Notes under the pieces: model-generated
Seen by the model: the letters and a program-made list of their open reading frames with translations, nothing else
What the model was told of the DNA's origin: nothing
Database searches by the model: none
Source: Paramarasmius palmivorus
Taxonomy: Eukaryota > Basidiomycota > Agaricomycetes > Agaricales > Marasmiaceae
Reading direction: 5' to 3'
DNA length: 64,000 bases
Assembly (NCBI GenBank): GCA_037176845.1
Contig: JAYKXP010000048.1
Location: 310,001 to 374,000 of the forward strand
Shown here: positions 11,850 through 23,239 of the stretch, piece after piece
Numbering within the stretch: position 1 is the stretch's first letter
How the letters are laid out: each line of letters begins with the position of its first letter
Translations under genes and position numbers: made by a program

Positions 11850-12284
11850 TGTAAAAGATCTGTGCAATATAGCAGAGATGATGGGGGTTCGACTCGAAGA
11901 GGCGAATGCGGTGCACAATTTTCGGGCATGTCTAAAATACCTAGGGGCTACCCAAAAGCAGTCCTCTGCGGAGTCACGTTTTCCAACCAACCGGAGGTAT
12001 CTTCAAAATCTTGCAGAGATACTACGATTGAGGGTGCCAGAGAGGAGAGAGCGTGTAGTATTCATAGAAGAATGTGATGGTAGAGAGCAAGCCCAGTCGC
12101 GGCAACAGATCTACTTCCATTACCAACAGGTCGCCAATAGGCTTATCATCTCCAAAAAAAGTTGGAATGCAATGGAAGAGAGTGCGAGAGTCGAAATTGT
12201 ATAATGGTACACGTACAGCTAATGATACAACATCTACAGCTAATGTTACAATGACTATCCTTGAATCCGATGTCCACAAATGCG

Positions 12285-13470
12285 CTATAAAAACCCAATA
12301 GATATATCATCCCGAGACCGTCTCTCGGGCTTTCGTCGTAAATAAGGCTCAAATCGAACCGAAACGCGGCTGGTGCGCATGACCTCCTCGTATGGGCGAC
12401 ATTTTTCCATCGCATACGACTCTAACTGTTTATCGTTTGTAACCTCCTGTTCAAAAGGAAGGTTACGACCGATGATCTTCTTTATCCTTCTCGCCCACCG
12501 CGTCGTACCAGGATTCTGTATCCACTCCTCGGGGTGTAGCGCTAATTCGGTATCGAGGCTGCTATCCGATGACGAAGAGGAGGTATCGGAAATGAGGTCG
12601 GGAACTGGCTCTTCCTTCTTGGGACAAAGAATATCTGACACAAGGTCGTCTGTCCGCTCGAAGGGATGTGTTAATGCCTGCCAATCAGGTTTGTCTTTGA
12701 ATGTAGACGGTGGCATGCGCCACGTCTGCTGCAGATGCAAGATCTTCACCTCCGCAGGACTTTTATAGCCCGATGCCTTACAGGTGACTTGTTCGAATAA
12801 AGTGCGTGCCGTACTGCTGAGGACTAGAATCACAGAAGCAGATGAACGGAAGCGGGGCATGTCTTTGTATGATGAAGGGTATGTCTGGCGAGTACCGTCA
12901 GGTAATATAATGGATAGGGACGTCTCGAGGCTAATGTGACGGAGAGAATAGTCGTATTCTTTTTGCGGAAGGGACTGAAAGAGAGTTGATGAATGTTCTT
13001 AGAAGATCAACCAGCAAGACATACCTCAGTATATCGTATCCGTTCAAACAACTTCGACTGACAGCCACAATTGTGGCTCTGTATATTCAGAAGTTTGTCT
13101 ATGATATCCTCCCGAGGTATCAGCGCCAGCTTCTCCTCCTCCAGAAGTCTTCGGATACTGGAACGAACTAGAAGGTTTGATTAGAAATAAAATCAGGATT
13201 CAATAGCAGATAGATTTACCATAGACGATGTTGGGAGACATCCTGGGATCGAGCTCTCCGTGATCCAATCCCATGTAGAATTCAAGAGAGTAATACTGTT
13301 CGCCTTTCATTAGAGACAATCAGCGGGAATAGTAATTGAACACTAACACGCCATGGAATTGCTTTCTCGCGGTCTGGGGAGTTCAAGTAGTACCTCTCAA
13401 TCGGATCTTCCTCCCCAATTTCGCAGGCAGTGAGTTGGCTAAGAAGGGGAAGGTCGTGTAGCGTGGACAT
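12285..13470 (-). CDS. Gene B1: 343-residue protein of unknown function, divergent from the HNH-like gene
   Basis: The model is complement(join(12285..12974,13025..13167,13220..13295,13348..13470)), all in frame. The N-terminal part, MSTLHDLPLLSQLTACEIGE, continues into YYSLEFYMGLDHGELDPRM and a helical LLEEEKLALIPREDIIDKLL. The middle contains SIILPDGTRQTYPSS and a hydrophobic SSASVILVLSSTARTLF. A Ser/Asp linker (DLISDTSSSSSDSSLDTELA) precedes the best-conserved block, EEWIQNPGTTRWARRIKKII. I recognise no family. It shares a 270-bp divergent promoter region with the HNH-like gene C1. I chose the ATG at 13470 because the paralogue aligns from the same point; an in-frame start at 13518 is possible. 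Confidence 0.75.
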
Positions 13471-13740
13471 GGTGGTTGAGAGGGAAAGGCGTAACGTGGT
13501 GTCACGTTCTACCGTCACAGTAATTCAACAACACGTGAGTCCTCAATAGTGAGTCACACAATGTGACTGGTCGCGCCTTGACACCGTCCACATTTGTCCT
13601 CCGCGCGCACGGATGTCTATTGTCCTCCACATTCTACTGTGGCCTACTGATCGTGGCCTGGAAATACCGTGTTATAAGCAGAGGCGCCATGTCGGCGTGT
13701 GTCGCCCTCCCCGCTCGTCCCTATTCCGACATCATCAGTA
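13471..13740. promoter_or_regulatory. Divergent promoter between B1 and C1
   Basis: This 270-bp spacer carries elements conserved in the second cassette (18836-19136): an E-box CACGTGAG at 13532, GAGTCACAC at 13551, ACTGTGGCCTA near 13636 and a TATAAG at 13673 serving the plus-strand gene. Conservation of these blocks in an otherwise diverged spacer suggests shared regulation of B and C. Confidence 0.6.
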
Positions 13741-15805
13741 ATGGCCGAGCGCAAGCTACGCAACAGCACTCTCGGTGTACAGCCCGGGAAGTATGCCCCA
13801 GATCCACCTTCTGATGGACTTCTGTCCAGCCAAGCAACCTCATCACCGGTCCACACTGGCGACAACGCTACTTACATCGACGAGGCCAGCTCCACCCCAG
13901 TCAAGAATTATGATCCCAAGAAGAGAACTTCTCTCAGCGAGACTCATAAAGATAGAGTTGTACAGAGCTCTCGGTACGGTAAACGCTGCGGATTCTGCAG
14001 AGAAAGTTTTATGGGGAATCGAGACCACGAGTTCTTCCATGCAATGGAAAAATGTACTCCTATCGAATTTGTAAGTATCATGTACACAAGATTCGTCGCT
14101 ATCTCTTATCGCCTATAGGTTCATCATGTGGAACCTCAGTGGGGAAGAGCTCATGGTACACTCAACATATTCGAATCGCGGTGGAATATTGGAGTTGGTA
14201 CGTGGCTATACTGCTAATATCATGGTCATTGCTCACTGTAGCTTTTCATAGCGACGGCAAGTCTTCACAAAGCATTCGATTCTAGCGCTTTCTTGCTTCT
14301 GCCGGAAAAGAGCATACTAGAAAGGGTGCTTGCCTATGCGAAGTCACCTTTGGAACGGCGTAAACCTTTTGATGAGGTATGTGTTTCACTTTAAAATGGC
14401 ATCCTGGTACTGACGAGTGCTTCCACTGAAGGTGTTCAAACTATTCCAGGATCAATACTGGGTTTATACCTTCTTCCCGCTAAAGTGGAACAAAAAGCGT
14501 TCCATTTTCATCAGAAATCTTAATGAAACGGGTGACCCGGTCAACTCAGAAGAAGACGAGCCGGAGATGCCAGGCTACGAAGACAAATATCCCAATGCTC
14601 CAGGATATACAGAGTTCCGTCCGTGGAAGAAAGACGACGAGGGAGTGCTGCGCTACGTGCCACTTGAATTCGAGTTCCACATCCATCCTTTTTACTTGAT
14701 TTACAATGCGGGTCAGAAACTGGCAGTACTCTTACCCGACGAGGCTGTGGAAGTGTTGCCTCGAGACGAACGGCTAGACCTAATAGTCAGTATCTGGAAC
14801 ATATGGGTCACGGCTTACGAGGGTCCGTCGTTAAGACCACGCCAACCCACCGATGACGGCGAACCGATGATCCCCAATATCGAAGCACGCGAGGAAACAC
14901 AGAAGCAAACCGACTCCACCTCTACTGAACAAGAGGATGGGAAGCAGCCCCTGCTTCCTGCAGTCGCAGAAGACGAGGACAAATACCGAGATTCCGATGA
15001 CGAACTTGATGAAGAAGATATCATAGTAAGTCGCCAAGAAACTTCCCGTATCGCCGGCGACGAACAATCCACTGCCGTTCCTCCCCCATCTACGATCGCT
15101 GGTCCCTCGACGGCTGTAGATGAAGGTCAGCCTTTCAGAAAGTCGGGACGTGCAAAGTCGACAGTGTCTGCGCCAATCTGGGACCGCATGGATCGGGTGC
15201 GGTTGCTTGAAGCATCCACAGGTGAACAGCGGCAGGCCGCAATGACCGACGTCGGTTATACTCGTGACTCCTCTCCTGCTTCGGTTCCCAGATCTTCACC
15301 AACGCCTCAGAATACTAGGTGGTCGCCCTTTCCACTTCCAACCCTACCAGCGAAACGGAAGTATGAAAACAAGGACGAGACGTCGGAACCCAGACAGGGT
15401 ACGAGCACGTCTATGCAGCCTCCTCCAGTTCCACCCAAGCTTCCGAGAGCTCGCACCACCGTCAGTCACGGTGCGAACGTTCGTCTAGGGCAGAACCAGG
15501 ATCCACAGGATACGCAAACTTCCTCAGCGCAAGGCACCTTGGATGTGCAAGCACAGGCTTTGAGACGTTCCTCTAGGCATCAGAGAGGTTCCATTGCAGG
15601 TCGATCCACTGGTTCTGGTAGTACTACACTCAGTTCCACCAGGGCTAGGGCTGGTCTCGTAGCACGTTCTGCGGCTTCTGCTGGTTCGAGCAGGGCTCGA
15701 CTTGGAGGTGGTAGCTTGCCTGTTCCAGTAGAAGATCTCTCGGATGACTCTGGCGATGGCGATGGCGATGGCGAATATCTGCCGAAGAGGAGGAAGCAAC
15801 AGTAG
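13741..15805 (+). CDS. Gene C1: HNH-like (fungal HNH_2-type) protein with a long disordered tail
   Basis: The model is join(13741..14070,14119..14197,14252..14376,14432..15805), 635 residues. The fold-like core resembles the degenerate HNH family abundant in Agaricomycetes. It has a CGFC pair at residues 83-86, His-His at 112-113 (VHHVEPQWG), Asn133 (WNIGV) and the LHKAFDSSAFLLLPEKS segment with His142. A conserved FEFHIHPFYLIYNAGQKL block follows. From about residue 290 the protein is disordered and Ser/Pro/Glu-rich, ending in basic KRRKQQ. The family is expected to have a beta-beta-alpha metal nuclease fold, but activity is unproven. It is divergent from B1 and linked to A1 and B1 in a duplicated unit. 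Confidence 0.77.
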
Positions 15806-16756
15806 GCGTGGGGCCCGTGACATTGTAATGGTATTCTTTTCCTTGGTTGCAGCTGGTTTGCTTGCGTTTCAGTTGAATTTCCATGTATTTAACGACTCTG
15901 AGCTTGGTCTCGAGTCGTCTCTTTTCGTTTGTTGTATCCCATAGTTCTTAAGCTGTACGTTCATTAGCACAGTCATTATCGTAACTTAGTGTAGTATTAC
16001 CTCGTAACACAAACAGTCCTTTCCGATTCTTTTCTCATGTATCATCCCCACGCTCTTTTACACATGTGTTCTGTCGATTCTTCGGCCAGACTGCTGAATA
16101 AACCCGTTCAAGTGTGTTCCATTCGACGATAAACGCAATACATTGAAGACATCCAACTGCTCACGAGATACACAATACTTGGAGAGTACAAGATAGGCCG
16201 CCAGGAAGGTACGTCACAAAACGATATGGTGATCTCTCCAGTCTCTTCTCAGCCTCATCCGGACTTGCACCTCGATATCGACATCGTGAGGAACCTGTTG
16301 AGATGCTCCTCATCAGCAACAGAAAGATGAGCGGCAAAGGAGACGCTTACCATACAATAACACAGAGGATGAGCCCAGACGTCGCGAAACGTGGGTTGCG
16401 TGCGCTAGCCTAAGAAGACAGACTTGCTTCTAGAAACAGTGGAATGTCACGTATACATCGAATACAGAAACCGATATGGACACACCTTGACGAACAGTCA
16501 TCTGGCAAATCCTATGAGGTAGCAAAACGTACATAATTTGAACCTAGGTAGCCGTCAGCTAGAGAACTAGAGCACAGCCATAGACATCTGGAGGCGTAGA
16601 CGATAGACGACCGTAACAAGAAAAGGGGCTTGAAGCTGGCGGAATAGACCAAACGAAGCAAACCAAACCTTCACCGCCGCCCAGTCGAAAGCATCACCTC
16701 AAGCAAAGGCAGCGGTGTGATTCTTCGTTCAGCTTTTGAAGACGAGAACCGTAGCT
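15806..16756. other. 3' flank of C1, Smr-gene relic and junction of the two cassettes
   Basis: The stretch to about 16200 matches the 3' flank of C2 (GTACGTTCATTAGCAC, CATGTATCATCCCCACGCTC). On the minus strand near 16225-16300 the reading RGASPDEAEKRLER resembles RGVGPDEIARRLER, the C-terminus of the Smr gene at 21736-22819. The rest of that gene is missing here. Around 16486 the sequence switches to the left edge of cassette 2. No intact gene. Confidence 0.65.
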
Positions 16757-17262
16757 TTATGTTTTCTTTTTGCAATAGAGACTTGGTTTGGGGAATAGGG
16801 GTAGCGGCATGTTGGGTACAGGGAAAGGCGACGGCGATTTGCTGGTCTTCTTCTTGGGTGAGGCTGGAACGACAAGGATTGAAGGGGTAGAGCTTGCAGT
16901 CTTGAAGGAAACTTGAGGGTTGAAGTCTTCAAATTCAACAAGCTGGTCTACATGATGGAAGAAAGATTTGTAGACCCCGGAGGTCTTGTTAGTATCAACA
17001 AACGCATCCAACATCGTCTCCATCTCCTCGACGTCCTCGAACTCGAATCCAGAAGATTCAGACGAGGACTCACTTTGAACATCATCTTCAAAGTCGCCGT
17101 ACATGTCGACAATGTCGTCTATTTCGTCCCTTTTGGACAGCTGTGAAAAAAGGGGTCAGAAACCATTTTTCAGTACTAGGGCTGCGACAAACTTACCTCG
17201 ACACTGTCGACAATGGCTTCAAAGTTGAAGATATCGAATTTGGTAGCAGCAGTAGCAGGCAT
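16757..17262 (-). CDS. Gene A2: paralogue of A1, C-terminally truncated by frameshift
   Basis: The model is complement(join(16757..17140,17197..17262)), 149 residues. It matches A1 closely through VPNMPLP. A run of five G (plus strand) in A1 is four G here, near 16797. The frame therefore changes to LFPKPSLYCKKKT and stops about 26 residues early. The A1-type continuation is still visible in another frame down to about 16729. It could be a decaying copy, a tolerated truncation or a homopolymer sequencing error. Confidence 0.66.
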
Positions 17263-17653
17263 TGTAAAAGATCTGTGCAATATAGCAGAGATAATGGGGG
17301 TTCGACTCGAAGAGGCGAATGCGGTGCACAATTTTCGAGCATGTCTAATATACCCAGGGGTACCCAAAAGCAGTCCTCTGCGGAGTCACGTTTTCCAGTC
17401 AGATATCTTCAAAAAACCTGGAGAGATACTATGATTGAGGTCACTAGAAACGAGGTCAGAAAGTGTAGTATTGGTCGAGGTGTGATGCATGTGATGATAG
17501 AGAGTCAGTAAGTAGAGAGCAAGCCATTTATCCAATGCAGCGGACGAAAATGCGAGTGTATATGTAACGGTACAACTAATGATACATGATCTACAAGTAC
17601 TAATGCTACAATGGGTATCCTTGAATCCTGCGGCCTTAACGTGTACAGATGTG

Positions 17654-18835
17654 CTATATAAACCAAATAGATATATCATCCCGAGTTCGTCTCTCAGGCT
17701 TTCGCTGTAGGTAAGGTGCAAACCGAACCGAGGCACGACTCGTGCGCATAACCTCCTCGTACGGCCGACACTTTTCCTTCGCGTACGACTCCAGCTGGTT
17801 ATCGTTAGTAACCTCCTGTTCGAAAGGTAGGTTACGACCGATGATCTTCTTTATTCTCTTCGCCCATCGCGTCGTACCAGGGTTTTGTATCCACTCCTCA
17901 GGATATAGTGCTAATTCGGTATCGAGACTGCTCTCCGACGACGAAGAAGACGTATCCGAAATGAGGTCTGGCACAGGCTCCTCCTTGGGATCAAACAAAT
18001 CCTTTATGGGATCGCTTGTCCGTTCGAAAGGATGCGTGAGTTCCTGCCAGTCGGGTTTCGGAGAAAATGCTGGCGGCGGTAGATGCCACTTGAGCGACAG
18101 ATCCAACAGTTTGACTTCCGAACGGCTCCGTAATGGAAGGCCGTTCCAAACAATTTTATCGTGAAGAGTCCGTGCCGCGTTGCTAAGGACCAGAAGGACA
18201 GATGCCGACGAACGAAAAAGTGGCATGTCCTCGTAAGGTGATTGGTATGTCTGGCGAGTGCCATCGGGTAGTATGATAGACAGAGGGGTCTTTGCGTCAA
18301 TGGAACGGAGGGTATATTCGTATTCTTGCTGGGTAAGTGACTGTTCACAGGTAAGAACTTGGCTTGCTGAGTGTCAAGTTATGACGCACCTCGGTGTATC
18401 GTATTCTGTCATAAAATCCTGTGTTTGCAATTTCCGTTGTGCTTCTGTATCTCTAGGAGCTTTATAACTACTTCCTCCCGAGGAATGAGTGCCAGCTTCT
18501 GTTCCTTGAAAAGCGTCTTGATACTTGAACGAACTGAAGCTTTTGTTAGCCCACTCACCACTACTTGGAGTTCGTCAAACTTACCATGAATGATGTTTGA
18601 AGACATCTTCAATTTCAATTCTCCGCAGTTCAAGCCTGCATAGAATTCCAATGAACACAGCTATAAAACCGGTCAGTATGTTAGAGGTGGTAAAAGAAAG
18701 TCCAAAACCCACGCGGAAATCTGCTTCTTCGTCAAAGTTCAATGGATTGAGGTAAAGTATTTCAATCGGGTCCTCCACTCCTGGTTCGCATGCGGTAAGT
18801 TGACTGAGAAGGGGAAGATCGCGTAGTGCACGCAT
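17654..18835 (-). pseudogene. Gene B2: paralogue of B1 with a frameshift in exon 3
   Basis: Exon blocks are 17654..18340, 18390..18533, 18585..18660 and 18713..18835, all with GT-AG borders matching B1. Exon 3 is 144 nt against 143 in B1. The extra base near 18405-18416 brings a TGA in frame at 18409, after NCKHRIL. Downstream, the large last exon is open and well conserved (EEWIQNPGTTRWAKRIKKII). Either this copy encodes only a short N-terminal fragment, or the base is an assembly error. Loss was apparently recent, because the rest remains open. Confidence 0.72.
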
Positions 18836-19136
18836 GGTGGTCAAGAGCAGAAGGCGTTATCGCACCGTCACATTCCATTGTCACATCAAATCAACATTCA
18901 CGTGAGGCTGCTCGGCGAGTCACACTACGTGACTAGACGCGCTTCAAGTTCGATTCATTTATTGTTCTCTCATTTCAACTGTGGCCTAATGATGGTGGCC
19001 GGGATGCAGACCCTTATAAGAAAGGGCGCTGATTTAAATTCGCTCATTCTTTCAACGCCCAACACCCTCAGGTCTTAACAATCCAAGGCAATCCTTCGAG
19101 CTTCAAGCTTCAAAGCTTCAACGACTACTACCGGCC
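18836..19136. promoter_or_regulatory. Divergent promoter between B2 and C2
   Basis: Counterpart of 13471-13740. CACGTGAG is at 18899, GAGTCACAC at 18917, ACTGTGGCCTAATGATGGTGG near 18978 in diverged form, and TATAAG at 19015. Spacing of the blocks is preserved. Confidence 0.6.
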
Positions 19137-21238
19137 ATGGCACGCCAATTCCGTGACTCGACACGATATGTTCCCGCTGGAAAATACACGGAAGAGGTAT
19201 CGGGTCTGACGTCAAGCCCAGAGCATAGGGGATCCAACGCAGATTACATCCAGCCGTGCTCCGGGACTCCAGCCTTGAAGTTGACTCGCAAGGGGAAGAG
19301 CTCGTTGAGGAGTCCGTTGCCTAAATGGCAAAGGAATAGAGTTGTCGATCGCTCTCGGTACGGCAAGCGTTGTGGGTTCAGCAGGGAAAGTTTTATTGGA
19401 AACTGCGATAACGAGTTCTTTCACGCAATGGAAAGATGCACTCCTGAGCAAACTGTGAGTATTCCTCCGTTTGATGATACCATTAGGTTGCTCACCATAA
19501 CTAGACTCAGCACTTGGCGCCTCAATGGGGAGTGGATGATCTCGATGTAGATTCATCCGCGAACATTGGCGTAGGTACGTGGTTGTGAATATTTTACTTT
19601 TGACGCCACATTCACTAAGAAATTACTTAGCCACATCCAGTCTTCACAAGGCGTTTGATTCTCGCGCGTTCATACTTGTCCCGGAGAGAGAGGTTCTTCA
19701 AGAGATCAAGAAATATGCAGCAAACCCAGGGAAAAAGAATGATTTCGAACAGGTGAGTGCAAGCTCTTCCTAAACCATTTTTCCTTTGAGTAACAACTGT
19801 GAGCGATAGATATTCAAAAGAGAATTTTGGGTGTACACATTTATGCCACTCACCTGGAACAAAGAACGCTGGATTTGGATCAAGAACCTCGATGAGTCCA
19901 CGGAAAAGAAGGACGAAGACAGATTTGCTGACGCCCCAGGCTATACCCATTACAATCCTTGCGCAGATCACGATACAGAACCACCACCTCGTACATTCGA
20001 GTTTCACATTCATCCATTTTTCATGATCTACAACGCTGGTCAGAAACTGGAAGTACTTCAAGGGAGCGACGTCTATAATACCGCTATTGAAAAGGACTCT
20101 CGTCTGATCATGATTCGCCAAATATACAACATCTGGATGAATGAATACACTGGTCCAGACCCGATTCCCCCGCCACCTACAGACCACGAGGATGACAACG
20201 ACCCCGAGGTGCCGGATGAGGGGCAGAACGAGCTTTGCCAGGACGGTGAGCGAAAAGACCCGGTGCCAGCTGCTACCGAAGGCGAGGAAACACGACGAGA
20301 CGAGGTCGAGGACCCATCAGATAAAGGGAAACGTCCCCTGCGCGTGCCTGAGCTTCTGGAGAACCTGGGGAACTATGCCGACTCTTCAGACGACGAACCT
20401 GATCAGGAGGAGCCTGGGGTCGGCCGAAAAGAAGCCTCTCGTGTCTCCGGCGACGAACAGTCAACTATCGTTCCTCCAGGTCCACCTCAGTCTACCGTTG
20501 CGGGCCCTTCTTCTGCCGTCGATGGAGATATCGTACCTCATGGTCGGCGTCGCAATCTCGGAGGACGACGTGCCAAGTCGATGATGTCTGCGCCTCTCCT
20601 GGAGAGATTAGCGCGAGACAATAAGCTTGGTGGAAATGGAAAGCGCCAGGCAGCGATGACCGACGGAGGTTATATTCGCAATTCGTCACCTGATTCAGCT
20701 CCTGGCTCTTCACCGACGCCTCAGAACAGGCTAGGCTCACCTTTTCCGCTTTCCAGGTCTGCCAGCGAAACGAAGGTACGAGAACATGGTAGACTCTGAG
20801 TCAGAGTCCAGACAGGGTACGAGCACGTCTATACAGCCTCTTCCAGCTCTACCCAAACTTCTGAGGGCTCACATCGCTGTCGGACAAAGTGGGAATGTTC
20901 GTCTAGGGCAGAACTTGAACCAGGATTCGCAGGGTCTGCCATCTTCGTCATTAGATGTGCAAGCACAGGCTCTGAGACGTTCCTCTAGGCCTCATAGAGG
21001 TTCGGTTGCAGGTCGATCTACAGGTTCCGGTGGTACTATGAACAGTTCTGCTCGGACTATGGCTGGTCCTGGTCCCGGAACACGTTCTACGGCCTCTGCT
21101 GGTTCGAGCAGGGCTCGACTCGGAGGTGGTAGTTTGCGTGTTCCAGTGGAAGATCCTTCGGATGAGTCTGGCGATGGCTCTGGTGAATATCTACCCAACA
21201 ATTCGAAGAGGAGGAAGCAGAAGCACCAGCACCAGTAG
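19137..21238 (+). pseudogene. Gene C2: paralogue of the HNH-like C1, frameshifted in the disordered tail
   Basis: Exons are 19137..19454, 19511..19574, 19631..19752 and 19810 onward, phases as in C1. The first open frame stops at 20799 after SRSASETKVREHGRL. The frame that aligns with the C1 tail (LPAKRRYEN, then RRSSRPHRGSVAGRS) resumes about 20760 and ends at 21238. Relative to C1 there is one extra base near 20750. The HNH-like core is kept (HLAPQWG, NIGV, LHKAFDSRAF), but the first Cys pair is CGFS, not CGFC. If translated to 20799, it would give an HNH core with a shortened tail, so it may still be functional. Confidence 0.68.
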
Positions 21239-21735
21239 GAAGATGGCTCCGTTTGTGGTGATGGCTTTTTTCTTCGCTTCCAAACGGTTTGCTTCCATTT
21301 CAGTTGAACTTTCGCGTCTGTCTATGTATCGGTCGATTGCGAGCTTGGTCTCGAGTTGCTTCTGTCCATCTGTTGTATTTATTAACCTGTACGTTCGTTA
21401 GCACCTTCATTTTCGTAACCTAGTATAGTATTACCTTGTAGCACGATTGTCTTGCAGCTTCTCATGTATCATCCCCACGCTCGTTTACGCTATTATCCCC
21501 CTGTTTCGTCAGTACTCCAGCCAAACTATTGAATAAAACACTCTTCGACTCGTTTTTCGGGCTCTGCCAAGTGCCATTTCATTCGATGATGAATGCCCTC
21601 GCACCTATCCCCAGATGAACAAAGACCACAATACATTAAAAACAAGCAACAGCTCACAAGATACACATACAAGCACAACATTGAACACCTAGACCGTCCC
21701 TCGAGTACAAGATAATACGTCACCGCACAAGCACA
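21239..21735. other. Convergent 3' regions of C2 and the Smr gene
   Basis: About 500 bp between two convergent stop codons. It contains motifs shared with the C1 3' flank and AATAAA-like signals (for example GAATAAAAC near 21532). No gene. Confidence 0.5.
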
Positions 21736-22819
21736 TCACATAACGATACACCCGTCATCCTTTCTCTCCAGTCTCCTAGCGATTTCATCTGGGCCTACAC
21801 CTCTGTCTCTTGACGTGTTCATTTGAACGATGAGAACACCAGCGTTATCCGGGTCGAGCTCAGCAATGAGTTGATGTCTAGAGTCGTAGATGTGAGCTTG
21901 GAGAACGTACATACAGAGAAGTTGAAAGACGCACTTGATCATGAGTTCTTCAATAGCTGGTTTAATCTTTGCTACACCTCCGCTTGAATGGAGACCCTTG
22001 CCTGTGCCTCTGTAAGCTTTCATGTGGAACGTGGTAAACAGGAAAAAGACGTACCGACAATTAGCCTAACTTCGCGTTGTCCATTCATTTTAGCCTCCTC
22101 GAGAGCACGGTCGGTGTACTCAATGGCTTCCTTAACGTATAAGCCATGCAAATCGACTTCGTCTGGACCACTATCCCTGTTGTTTCTGGTATGTCCATAT
22201 TAACTTTTTTTGCCCAACGATGTCGATGCAAAACCGAACACTCACCAATGTAAATCCATTCGCTCGCTTCCCTGTTCAATTTTTCCATCTTCTTCTGGTG
22301 TTCCTTCCCTTCGTTGCTGAGCTCCTTCGCTCGTGCACCATTACCACCCTTGTACGCCTCTTGGGATTCCCGGAAACATTTCGCCATGGAATCGCCTTCT
22401 TCGTTAGCGCGTTTACGGAGGTCAAGATAATGAGCATTAGACTGGTTGACTTGATTCTGGTCGGGTTGCCCATGAGAAGGTTTATGAGGAGGGGAGGATG
22501 GCTTGTGAGGTGGTGAGTGGGGAGGCGAAGATGGTTTATGTGGAGGCGAATGAGGAGGCGACTGTGGCGGGTATCCATACGAGGGGTATCCTTGCTGTTG
22601 GTGGGTATACTGGCTTCCCTGCTGTTGCTGGTGATGGGGCTGTTGGTGCCATGGCTGCTGCTGGTATTGTTGGTGCCCCTGCTGCCAGGCCTGTTGATGT
22701 TGACCATGACTTTGCTGCTGCTGCCATGGCTGCTGTTGTGTTGGCGGAGAATCGGATTTCTTATCTTCTCCGCAGAAGATATTCAGAAAGAATCGAGCGA
22801 CCTTGACGATAGCGTCCAT
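21736..22819 (-). CDS. DUF1771 and Smr-domain protein
   Basis: The model is complement(join(21736..21877,21935..22001,22055..22185,22242..22819)), 305 residues, in frame throughout. A Gln/His/Pro-rich region (residues 24-125, HQQ and PPHKPS repeats) precedes a DUF1771-like helix pair (LRKRANEEGDSMAKCF, KELSNEGKEHQKKMEKLN). The Smr core follows: EVDLHGLYVKEAIEYTD, IVGKGLHSSGGVAKIKPA and LIAELDPDNAGVLIVQM. Smr domains are nicking endonuclease or RNA-binding modules; fungal DUF1771-Smr proteins are thought to act in RNA surveillance. The intron 1 donor GTGTTC was preferred over a nearby GTGAGT because only it restores the ENNRDSGPDEVDLHG continuation. The gene is convergent with C2 and divergent from the SDR gene. 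Confidence 0.9.
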
Positions 22820-23160
22820 CAGGAAGAAGGATAAGGATGAAACTCGATCTGGTCAGTGGTCGTCGAGGTGAACATGCGCTCATCGCGTGGTGCGATGCCG
22901 ACATGTCCGGCGCTAGAGTGACATCTTGAATGTCAACGTCCACCTTCAAAAGCTGTTCTTCCGCCGCTTTCGCATTTCGAGCTTTCCAAGACACAAGGAT
23001 GGATGTGGGAATGTTGTGGAAGGAGTACACAAATGTTGCACGAGAAGTTCATCCAAATCACGGCGGCATTATTCTTTCTTCTCATGTCAGCACTCCAATT
23101 CTTGTCCCTGACTAGGTCACGATAGCTTGGAAAGTCAAGAAAAATCTCACCATGTTTCAG

Positions 23161-23167
23161 TATATAT
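23161..23167 (+). promoter_or_regulatory. TATA box of the SDR gene
   Basis: TATATAT lies 79 bp before the ATG at 23240, within the 420-bp divergent spacer shared with the Smr gene. Confidence 0.5.
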
Positions 23168-23239
23168 GGGCAGTAAAGAGGCTTGAAAAAACCAGAACAT
23201 CTCGCTCGGTCACTTCCTTCAACTTGAGTACCCCAAGCC

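Larger units (their letters stand above)
11090..16310. repeat. Segmental duplication, cassette copy 1 (A1-B1-C1 plus Smr relic)
   Basis: This segment is collinear with 16490-21850. It holds gene A1 and gene B1 on the minus strand, then gene C1 on the plus strand, followed by a 3' flank that also matches. Exons 1 and 2 of B are the same length in both copies (123 and 76 nt). The match runs past C into a relic of the last Smr exon near 16220-16310, so the original unit also included the Smr gene. All A, B and C reading frames are open in this copy. Confidence 0.92.
16490..21850. repeat. Segmental duplication, cassette copy 2 (A2-B2-C2)
   Basis: Same gene order and orientation as 11090-16310, with mostly conserved intron positions. 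Each of the three genes in this copy carries a single-base indel relative to copy 1, at about 16797, 18405-18416 and 20750-20760. The copy is followed by a complete Smr gene. Confidence 0.92.

Noticed and set aside
19627..20187. 186-codon ORF antisense to gene C2
   Set aside because: It is antisense to conserved C2 coding exons, has no domain, and is not open in the C1 copy at the equivalent place.
22498..22834. Ala/Val- and Leu-rich ORFs antisense to the Smr gene
   Set aside because: They are the complement of the Gln/His/Pro repeat codons of exon 1.
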